DNA from: an uncultured Bacteroidota bacterium
Lineage (GTDB): Bacteria; Bacteroidota; Bacteroidia; Chitinophagales; Chitinophagaceae
Assembly (NCBI GenBank): GCA_903944755.1
Contig: CAJATB010000161.1
Span: 1 to 25,580, forward strand
Length of the DNA: 25,580 nucleotides
Reading direction: 5' to 3'
The translations under genes and the position numbers were made by a program. Below are positions 8,692-15,850 of this stretch, in pieces. The notes beneath the pieces are model-generated. The model saw only the letters and a list, made by a program, of their open reading frames with translations. It ran no database searches and was not told the DNA's origin. Position 1 is the first letter of the stretch. Each line of letters starts with the position of its first letter.

Positions 8692-10053
8692 ATGAACCCG
8701 TTAACAAATATTAAAAGAATTTATTTTATTGGAATTGGAGGCATTGGGATGAGTGCTTTAGCACGCTATTTTAATACGCAAGGAGTGTATGTTTCAGGGT
8801 ATGATAAAACACCAACAGGTTTAACAGACGATTTAATAAAAGAAGGTATTAAAATACATTTCGAAGATGATATACAACAATTAGATAAGGACGCAACAGT
8901 AATTGTTTATACTCCAGCCATTCCTAGTGCGCATGCAGAACTTAACTATTTTATTGATAAAGGATATAATGTAGTTAAAAGAAGTGATGTATTAAATTGG
9001 ATTACAGAAAATGCATTTACAATAGGTATCGCAGGCACCCATGGTAAAACAACTACCACTTCAATGACTGCTCATATATTACGTCATTCAGGATATGGGT
9101 GTAATGCTTTTTTAGGCGGCATTGCATCTAATTACGATACTAATTTTTGGAGTGACGAAAGAAACGTTGTAGTAGTTGAAGCCGATGAATATGACAGAAG
9201 CTTTTTAAAACTTTCTCCCAATATTGCAGTTATTACGGCAGTGGATCCGGATCACTTAGATATTTATGGTACTGCCGAAGAAGTGTTAAAAGCTTTTGGA
9301 CAATATGCCGATAAAATTAAACCTGGGGGAACGCTCATTCAAAAACTAGGTACTACCGTAAATACGGACGCAAAAAATAAATCTGTTTTTACTTATGGTT
9401 ACAACAAGGACGCCGCCTCCTATCATACTAGTAATTTAAAAGTGGTTGACGGCTCTTATATATTTGATTTAGTGCATCCAGCAGGGGTATTGAAGCAGGT
9501 AGTTTTAAATATGGGAGGGTTACATAATGTAGAAAATGCAACTGCAGCAATTGCCATAGCATTAACATTGGGTATTGAGCATGATAAGATTATTAAAGCA
9601 GTAGCTGCTTTTCAGGGAGTTAAGCGTCGGTTTGAATACAAAGTTAAAACGGCCAATAAAGTATTGATAGACGACTATGCGCATCATCCGGAAGAATTGA
9701 ATGCATTAATTAGTGGAGTGAGAAGTATTTATCCTGGAGAAAAAATGGTGCTTGTATTTCAGCCACATTTATATAGCAGAACGCAGGACCAATGCGAAGG
9801 GTTTGTACAAACCTTGGACAAGGCCGATGAGGTTATCTTATTACCAATATACCCGGCAAGGGAATTGCCAATTGAAGGAGTTACAAGTGAGATGCTATTG
9901 GATAAAATGAAACTTGAAAATAAAAAAGTAATGACAAAAGAAGCTTTGTTTGAATGGGCTTCTACAACAAACGATAAATTAATTGTAATGGCGGGCGCAG
10001 GTGATATTGATGCTTGTATTACAAAAGTAAAAGACCTAATTACAAAAAATTAA
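8692..10053 (+). CDS. murC: MurC, UDP-N-acetylmuramate:L-alanine ligase
   Basis: Cytoplasmic ligase adding the first stem-peptide residue, L-alanine, to UDP-MurNAc. At 453 aa it shows the N-terminal IGIGGIGMSALA loop, the ATP loop GTHGKTT at 115-121 and the C-terminal DDYAHHP motif (327-333) typical of MurC. The chosen start is ATG 8692, 19 nt after the murG stop; the frame stays open upstream to a TTG at 8638 inside murG, but those 18 extra codons are not family-like. The stop shares its last A with the ftsQ ATG. Confidence 0.96.
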   Translation: MNPLTNIKRIYFIGIGGIGMSALARYFNTQGVYVSGYDKTPTGLTDDLIKEGIKIHFEDDIQQLDKDATVIVYTPAIPSAHAELNYFIDKGYNVVKRSDVLNWITENAFTIGIAGTHGKTTTTSMTAHILRHSGYGCNAFLGGIASNYDTNFWSDERNVVVVEADEYDRSFLKLSPNIAVITAVDPDHLDIYGTAEEVLKAFGQYADKIKPGGTLIQKLGTTVNTDAKNKSVFTYGYNKDAASYHTSNLKVVDGSYIFDLVHPAGVLKQVVLNMGGLHNVENATAAIAIALTLGIEHDKIIKAVAAFQGVKRRFEYKVKTANKVLIDDYAHHPEELNALISGVRSIYPGEKMVLVFQPHLYSRTQDQCEGFVQTLDKADEVILLPIYPARELPIEGVTSEMLLDKMKLENKKVMTKEALFEWASTTNDKLIVMAGAGDIDACITKVKDLITKN

Positions 10054-11195
10054 TGAAGGACTGGAAAAATATATTAGTAAAGATACTTTGGAGTATTGCA
10101 GGTGTCGCATTAATTGTGCTGTTCACCTATGCATGGCAGGATAAAAGTCACAAAAAGAGTACCGGGGTACAAATTGAATTAGTAGGTGATAATACTGCCA
10201 TATTGTTTATGGATGAAATGGAAATAAAGGCTTTATTAGCGGAGCAAGGTGTGAAACAAGGCGTGCCTATTATTGGATTGAATTTAGTAAAAATTGAACA
10301 ATCGCTTGCTAATATAAAATGGATTAAAAATGCCGAGATTTTTATCGATAACAAACAAGAAGTGCAAGTAAGGATTGAACAAAGAATTCCAGTTGCGAGA
10401 ATTTTTACTGCAATGGGAGGTTCCTTCTTCATTGATTCTACTGCTAAGCAGTTGCCCTTAAAGCAACTTACTGTAATGCGTTTGCCGGTTATCACAGGTT
10501 TCCCATCGGATCAGGAGCAATTATCAAAGCCGGATAGTGCGCTATTAAGCCACGTGTTAAAATTGGCAATGCTTATTAGAAAAGACAGTTTTTTTTCGGC
10601 GCAAGTAGCACAAGTAAATATTACATCAAGTGGAGATTTTGAAATCATACCTGCACTTGGGGACCATTTGGTTTTAATAGGTTCAATTGAAAATATTGAG
10701 GATAAACTAAATAGGCTTTATACGTTTTATAAGAAAGTTTGGATACAAAGCGGTATCAATGCCTATCAGGTATTGGACTGTAGGTTTGACCACCAAATTG
10801 TAGCTTTAAAAAAGGGGATGCAGCCTATTTATTTCGCTCCTGGAGTATTGCCTTTTGCCAATTTTAGTGCGGATACATTAGCTATGCAAATGCCAGACAC
10901 TAGTGACCTAAAAATGGCTACTGCAACAACAGTTAAATTGAAGGAGCCCGATACCCTTTTAGTAGCAAAACAAGCAATTATGGTTAAACCATTGAAACCT
11001 ATAGTGGCAGTGAAAAAGGGGGCAACGCCTAAAAGTAAAGTGAAGTCAAAAACAACACAAAAAGTTGTTAAAGGATCGGGTAAAAAAACTATTATAAAAA
11101 AGAACAATAAAGCGAATAATAAATCGTTAAATAAAGTGAAGAAGACTGCCAAGGCCGTAATGCCCAAAAAGACAACTTCCAAAACAACAAACTAA
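10053..11195 (+). CDS. ftsQ: FtsQ, divisome membrane protein with lysine-rich C-terminal tail
   Basis: Bitopic division protein linking cytoplasmic and periplasmic parts of the divisome. At 380 aa: a short cytoplasmic N-terminus, one membrane helix (about residues 8-28), then a POTRA/FtsQ-type periplasmic region containing IKWIKNAEIFIDNKQEVQVR and RIPVARI. Start ATG 10053 overlaps the murC TAA by one base; an upstream TTG within murC is rejected. The last 63 residues (318-380) hold 21 lysines and no aspartate or glutamate and look disordered; by topology this tail would be periplasmic. Sequence conservation in FtsQ is low, so the assignment leans on position between murC and ftsA plus architecture. 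Confidence 0.9.
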   Translation: MKDWKNILVKILWSIAGVALIVLFTYAWQDKSHKKSTGVQIELVGDNTAILFMDEMEIKALLAEQGVKQGVPIIGLNLVKIEQSLANIKWIKNAEIFIDNKQEVQVRIEQRIPVARIFTAMGGSFFIDSTAKQLPLKQLTVMRLPVITGFPSDQEQLSKPDSALLSHVLKLAMLIRKDSFFSAQVAQVNITSSGDFEIIPALGDHLVLIGSIENIEDKLNRLYTFYKKVWIQSGINAYQVLDCRFDHQIVALKKGMQPIYFAPGVLPFANFSADTLAMQMPDTSDLKMATATTVKLKEPDTLLVAKQAIMVKPLKPIVAVKKGATPKSKVKSKTTQKVVKGSGKKTIIKKNNKANNKSLNKVKKTAKAVMPKKTTSKTTN

Positions 11196-11219
11196 CCCTA
11201 ACCACTAAAAAACATAAAA

Positions 11220-12620
11220 ATGAGTCAGCACGATTCTCCCATCATTGTGGGCCTAGACATTGGTACAACGAAAATTGCCGCCATAGCAGGTAGAAAAAAC
11301 GAGTTTGGTAAATTGGAAATCCTAGGTTTTGGCCGTGCAAACAGCAACGGTGTGCAACATGGGCAGGTATTAAATATTGACCAAACCATTAAAGCTATTG
11401 AACAAGCTTTACAGAATTGTCAATTAAGCAACCCCGATTTAGACATTAACGAAGTATATGTAGGAATTGCAGGACATCATATTAAAAGTTTGCAAACGCG
11501 CGGCGATATGGTGCGTCAAGACGCTGAAAATGAAATTCAGGCATGGGAAATAGAGCAGTTAATAAACAATCAACGTAAAACATTTATTCCCGCAGGAGAT
11601 CAAATTATTGATGTAATCCCTCAGGAATTTCATGTCGATAATAACCAAAATATTAAGGATCCAGTTGGTGTAAATGGGGTTAAAGTAGGTGCAAATTTTC
11701 ATATTATAACTGGTGACAGAAATGCTATTAGAAACATAAATCGTTCTGTAGAAAGAAGTGGCTTGACTACTAAGGATTTGGTATTGCAACCATTGGCTTC
11801 TGCGAGTGCGGTAATGAGCGACATTGATATGGAAGCGGGTGTTGCTATTTTGGATATTGGCGGAGGTACAAGTGACCTTGCCGTTTTTTATGATGGTATT
11901 CTAAAGCATACAGCTGTAATCCCTTTTGGTGGTGAAAATATCACTAACGATATTAGAATGGGATTAGGCGTTTTAAAAAGTCAAGCAGAAGCAATGAAAG
12001 TGCAGTTTGGAAGTGCGCTTTCTGATGAAGCAAAAGCCAATGCTTATGTAACTATTCCAGGACTTAAAGGAATGCCAGCAAAAGAAATAAGTGTCAAGAA
12101 TTTAGCTGCCATTATACAAGCAAGAATGAGTGAAATTCTTGATTTTGTAACTTATCATTTAAAGCAAGTAGGCTTAGACAGTCGCATGTTAAATGGAGGA
12201 GTGATATTAACTGGGGGAGGCTCTCAGTTAAAGCACCTGATTCAATTGACTGAATATATTACTGGATTGAATGCAAGAATTGGTTTGCCAAATGAACATT
12301 TAGCTCCGAATCACATTGATGAATTAAAAAAACCAATGTATTCAACATGTATCGGATTAATCTTAAAAGGCTATAACGATTATGAACAAAATTACAAGGT
12401 ATTTGCAGAGACTTTTAAGAAGGTAGAAGTGCCAAAATCACTAACTGTTAATAACTTGAATATAAATAATTCTGCGCCGGTTAAAAAATCGGAAACTCAA
12501 GCTGTGCCTACTTCTTTGACACCTGAACAGGTAGAAAGAAGGAAGAGTAAATTCTGGGATCGCTTCAAAAACAACTTGATTGAAATATTCAGTGAAGAAG
12601 AAGACACAAAAATGAATTAA
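11220..12620 (+). CDS. ftsA: FtsA, actin-like FtsZ membrane anchor
   Basis: Actin-fold ATPase that tethers FtsZ filaments to the cytoplasmic membrane and recruits later divisome proteins. Phosphate loop 1 (GLDIGTTKIAA, near residue 11), phosphate loop 2 (LDIGGGTSDLAVF) and the adenosine loop (LTGGGSQ) are all seen. At 466 aa it is somewhat longer than the E. coli protein (420). The C-terminus carries a Trp/Phe/Lys-rich amphipathic stretch (SKFWDRFKNNLIEIF, from about residue 443), the expected membrane-targeting helix, preceded by a variable linker. The leader before its ATG contains no G, so no Shine-Dalgarno sequence is available. Confidence 0.96.
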   Translation: MSQHDSPIIVGLDIGTTKIAAIAGRKNEFGKLEILGFGRANSNGVQHGQVLNIDQTIKAIEQALQNCQLSNPDLDINEVYVGIAGHHIKSLQTRGDMVRQDAENEIQAWEIEQLINNQRKTFIPAGDQIIDVIPQEFHVDNNQNIKDPVGVNGVKVGANFHIITGDRNAIRNINRSVERSGLTTKDLVLQPLASASAVMSDIDMEAGVAILDIGGGTSDLAVFYDGILKHTAVIPFGGENITNDIRMGLGVLKSQAEAMKVQFGSALSDEAKANAYVTIPGLKGMPAKEISVKNLAAIIQARMSEILDFVTYHLKQVGLDSRMLNGGVILTGGGSQLKHLIQLTEYITGLNARIGLPNEHLAPNHIDELKKPMYSTCIGLILKGYNDYEQNYKVFAETFKKVEVPKSLTVNNLNINNSAPVKKSETQAVPTSLTPEQVERRKSKFWDRFKNNLIEIFSEEEDTKMN

Positions 12621-12658
12621 TTTAGCCTCGTACTAACCCAACTAAAAACAACTAACTA

Positions 12659-14731
12659 ATGATTCAATTTGACTTACCTAAGCAAAAATCATCCATCATC
12701 AAGGTACTAGGTGTTGGCGGCGGAGGAAGCAATGCCGTAAATTTCATGTTCCAACAAGATATCGAAGGTGTTGATTTTATAATATGCAATACAGATTCAA
12801 AAGCAATTGAAAACAGCCCGGTTCCCAATAAAATCCAATTAGGACCACATTTAACGCAAGGTTTAGGTGCTGGTGCCGATCCTTCGGTGGGTAAGCTAGC
12901 AACAGAAGAGTCGTTGGACGAGATTAAAAAAATATTAGAAGTCAATACACGTATGGCTTTCATCACAGTTGGAATGGGTGGTGGAACAGGTACAGGCGGT
13001 GCTCCAATTATTGCAAAAATTTGTAAGGATTTGGGGATATTAACAGTAGGTATTGTTACTACACCATTTGGATTTGAAGGACCACGTCGTCAAAAACAAG
13101 CGGAAGAAGGTATTAATCAATTGAAGCCTTATGTGGACACCCTTTTAGTTATTTCAAATGATAAGTTACGTATGCAATACGGCAACTTAAAAATGAAAGA
13201 AGCATTCACAAAAGCTGACAACGTTTTGGCAACTGCAGCGAAATGTATAACGGATGTTATTAATAGCCGTGGTCACATTATTGTTGACTTTGCGGATGTT
13301 TGTACAGTTATGAAGAACGGCGGTGTGGCAATTTTAGGAAAAGCAGAAGTGGAAGGAGAAAACAGAGCAGAAAGAGCGATTGAAGAAGCTTTAAATTCTC
13401 CATTGTTAAATGACAATGATATTAAAGGAGCAAAATGGATTCTATTAAACATAAATAGTGCTGAAGGAGATTACGAATGCAGCATGGATGAATTAGAAAC
13501 GATCAATAATATTTTACGTGCACGTACTGGTGAACATAGTGATGTGATTATGGGTATGGGTTACGATGAGACATTGGGAGAAAAAATTGGTATCACCTTA
13601 ATTGCAACTGGGTTTGAACATAAGGATCCATTTAAAAAGGAAGAGCCAAAAAAAGCGGAGGCCCCAGCTGAGGAAAAGATTGTCATGACTTTGGTTACTG
13701 AAAACGCGCCAATAGCGAGTTCGGCTCCTGCAGAAGCAGTAGCCGAGGTACCAGTAGCTGAAAATATTGCTGAGGAGCCAATAGTAAACGAGTTAGAAAA
13801 TGACAATCATTTTATATTAGATCAAACAAGCGAAACGGCAGTACAGTTTTCATTTGTGGCTCCTATTGAAGAAATAATCGAAGCTGTTCAAGAAGAAATT
13901 GTGATTGAAGAGGAAGTATTGATTGATTTGGAGGAAGTTGCTGAATTAGCTGAACTAACTATTGAAGCGGTTGATATGCAAGAAGCACATTCTTTACTAC
14001 CAACTATGGCGGAGGAAGAGATTGTTTCAAACATATTTGTTTCTATCCCCGAGGATACTGAAGTGGATGAAGCATGTTATGAATTAGATATGGAAGCAAC
14101 GCCAGCAATTGATTTTACTACAGAGTTTGTGATTAACAAGCCAGCTAATATTTATGCAGAAGATGAATTAGAGGAAACTAACGAAGTAGAGGAAGAAGAA
14201 ATAGCAGCAGCATCGCCTATCCATAATTTTCAATTTGAATCAATAGTAGAAACTGTATTTGCAAACGAGGAAGTTTCGAGCGAAGTAGATTCAATTGACG
14301 AAGTAGTATTTGAAGCAGAAAAAGAAGTAGCACCGGTAATTGAATTTCAAAGTTCATTTAGGGTTGCTGAGCAAGAAGAACCTGCTATGCAATTAATTAT
14401 TAAGGATGAAACGGAAGGAACACCTGTTACAACTAGGTCTGCACATCCTTCCTATGATATTTCATTGGATAATGCAGAGGAACAAAGAAGAAAAGTGGCA
14501 GAAAGAATTCAAAAGCTAAGAAATTTATCTTTCAATATTAATAACAGCACTGATCCAAACACCGAGTTTGATGCAGTACCAGCTTATGTAAGAAGAAACT
14601 TAGATTTATTTGGGAATACATTGGCATCCGTTGAAAATTACTACAGCAAGTATACAGTTGAGCCTGATGAAAACAATCAAGCTAAATTATCTACCATTAA
14701 TACCTTCTTGGATGGAAAAAAACCTGACTAG
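12659..14731 (+). CDS. ftsZ: FtsZ, tubulin-like division GTPase with very long acidic linker
   Basis: Cytoplasmic GTPase that polymerises into the Z-ring. The GTPase core (about residues 1-325) has GGGGSNAVN near 20-28, the tubulin signature GGGTGTGG at 107-114, and the T7 loop VDFADV with catalytic-type aspartates D210 and D213. Residue 208, usually Asn in this loop, is Ile. At 690 aa the protein is far longer than E. coli FtsZ (383). The extra length is a linker (about 333-587, 255 residues) with roughly 71 Asp/Glu against 5 Lys/Arg. A basic, probably helical segment (EEQRRKVAERIQKLRN) and the conserved C-terminal peptide AVPAYVRR (639-646) follow. FtsA is just upstream and a strong terminator just downstream. 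Confidence 0.97.
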   Translation: MIQFDLPKQKSSIIKVLGVGGGGSNAVNFMFQQDIEGVDFIICNTDSKAIENSPVPNKIQLGPHLTQGLGAGADPSVGKLATEESLDEIKKILEVNTRMAFITVGMGGGTGTGGAPIIAKICKDLGILTVGIVTTPFGFEGPRRQKQAEEGINQLKPYVDTLLVISNDKLRMQYGNLKMKEAFTKADNVLATAAKCITDVINSRGHIIVDFADVCTVMKNGGVAILGKAEVEGENRAERAIEEALNSPLLNDNDIKGAKWILLNINSAEGDYECSMDELETINNILRARTGEHSDVIMGMGYDETLGEKIGITLIATGFEHKDPFKKEEPKKAEAPAEEKIVMTLVTENAPIASSAPAEAVAEVPVAENIAEEPIVNELENDNHFILDQTSETAVQFSFVAPIEEIIEAVQEEIVIEEEVLIDLEEVAELAELTIEAVDMQEAHSLLPTMAEEEIVSNIFVSIPEDTEVDEACYELDMEATPAIDFTTEFVINKPANIYAEDELEETNEVEEEEIAAASPIHNFQFESIVETVFANEEVSSEVDSIDEVVFEAEKEVAPVIEFQSSFRVAEQEEPAMQLIIKDETEGTPVTTRSAHPSYDISLDNAEEQRRKVAERIQKLRNLSFNINNSTDPNTEFDAVPAYVRRNLDLFGNTLASVENYYSKYTVEPDENNQAKLSTINTFLDGKKPD

Positions 14732-14760
14732 TTTCATTTCATGAACAGGTGATATTATTA

Positions 14761-14790
14761 AAACCCTCCCATTTTTTGGGAGGGTTTTTT
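14761..14790 (+). terminator. Intrinsic terminator of the dcw cluster
   Basis: An 11-bp stem (AAACCCTCCCA paired with TGGGAGGGTTT, loop of five T) is followed by further T residues. It lies 29 nt after the ftsZ stop and immediately before the next gene, so it should end transcription of the division cluster. Confidence 0.9.
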
Positions 14791-14803
14791 GTACCTTTAT
14801 ACT

Positions 14804-15724
14804 ATGCAAACAATACTCATTACAGGAGGAACGGGAATGGTTGGTCAAGCATTGGCTAACACATTCATTGACCACGGGTATGAAGTAATTGTATTAACTA
14901 GGTCAGCTAAAAAGTCCAGTCGAATGCATTTGACCTATGCAATATGGGATATCGAAAAGCAATTTATTGACCCTGCCGCATTAAAAGCAGCAGATATTAT
15001 AGTGCACTTAGCTGGTGAAAGTGTTGCGGGAAAAAGATGGTCAGTGAAGCGAAAAAAGGAATTAGTGGATAGTCGTGTACAGTCGGGTGCTTTACTAGTA
15101 AAAGCATTAGGTGAAAATGAACATAAGGTAAAAACAGTTATAGCTGCTTCTGCTATAGGTTGGTATGGTCCAGACACACCAACTAGTTTACAAAATGGCT
15201 TTACAGAAACTGACCCGGCAGACAATGCATTTTTGGGTGAAACGTCCAGGTTATGGGAACAAAGTATGCAACCAGTGGAGGATATGGGAATACGATTAGT
15301 CACATTTAGAATTGGAATTGTATTCAATAAGCGAGGTGGTGCTTTAGCTGAATTTATAAAGCCTGCAATGTTTGGAATGGCAACTATTTTTGGAAATGGC
15401 ACACAAATAGTAAGTTGGATACATCACTTAGATTTATGTAAAATGATTTTATTTGCGGCCGAAACGACTACATTGCAAGGTGTGTACAATGCGGTATCAC
15501 CTTACCCAGTAAGCAATAAAGACTTGATCATCTCCATTACAAAAAAAATGCGTGGTTTTTATATCCCCATTTATGTACCAACGTTTATATTGAAATTAAT
15601 GCTAGGAGAGATGAGTGTAGAAATTTTAAAAAGTGCCAAAGTCTCCTCCAAAAAAATACAATCATCAGGTTTCGTGTTCGACTATCCTACATTAGAGAAT
15701 GCATTGACACAGTTATTGCATTAG
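14804..15724 (+). CDS. TIGR01777-family NAD(P)-dependent epimerase/SDR39U1-like protein
   Basis: Atypical short-chain dehydrogenase/epimerase, 306 aa, of the YfcH/SDR39U1 type; its physiological substrate is not established. Seen: the N-terminal dinucleotide-binding loop GGTGMVGQAL (residues 8-17) and the family sequences HLAGESVAGKRW, SRVQSG, AIGWYGP and SWIHHLDL, plus a C-terminal region ending near PTLENALTQLL. ATG 14804 is chosen because the frame upstream runs into the terminator; a TTG at 14789 would add only five residues. A TACCTTTA box ends 4 nt before the ATG, consistent with a leaderless transcript. It forms its own unit between two strong terminators. Confidence 0.9.
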   Translation: MQTILITGGTGMVGQALANTFIDHGYEVIVLTRSAKKSSRMHLTYAIWDIEKQFIDPAALKAADIIVHLAGESVAGKRWSVKRKKELVDSRVQSGALLVKALGENEHKVKTVIAASAIGWYGPDTPTSLQNGFTETDPADNAFLGETSRLWEQSMQPVEDMGIRLVTFRIGIVFNKRGGALAEFIKPAMFGMATIFGNGTQIVSWIHHLDLCKMILFAAETTTLQGVYNAVSPYPVSNKDLIISITKKMRGFYIPIYVPTFILKLMLGEMSVEILKSAKVSSKKIQSSGFVFDYPTLENALTQLLH

Positions 15725-15778
15725 TATTTAAATAATTAAAGTGTCTACTTCAAATAAGCAACTTTTCAGAAGCTTATA

Positions 15779-15810
15779 CAAAAACACCCGCTAGAAAGCG
15801 GGTGTTTTTG
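15779..15810. terminator. Bidirectional intrinsic terminator
   Basis: A 14-bp perfect stem (CAAAAACACCCGCT paired with AGCGGGTGTTTTTG) with loop AGAA. A-rich and T-rich arms on both sides suit termination of the epimerase gene on + and of the acyl-CoA dehydrogenase/hydratase gene on -. Confidence 0.9.
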
Positions 15811-15850
15811 GTGGGACAAAAATTTGCAGCCACATTTATTTTAATACCTA

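Noticed and set aside
10014..10052. TTG start of ftsQ inside murC
   Set aside because: The ATG at 10053 overlaps the murC stop in the usual way and gives a normal short cytoplasmic N-terminus.
10829..11182. 117-codon antisense frame rich in Phe and Leu opposite the ftsQ tail
   Set aside because: It is the complement of the lysine-rich coding sequence; the hydrophobic composition is a by-product of A-rich codons.
12618..12625. TAATTTAG as an internal promoter for ftsZ
   Set aside because: One mismatch in the -7 box and no TTTG at the right spacing; not enough to call.
14935..15402. 155-codon open frame antisense to the epimerase gene
   Set aside because: Shadow of a well-supported coding gene; no recognisable family and no start signals.
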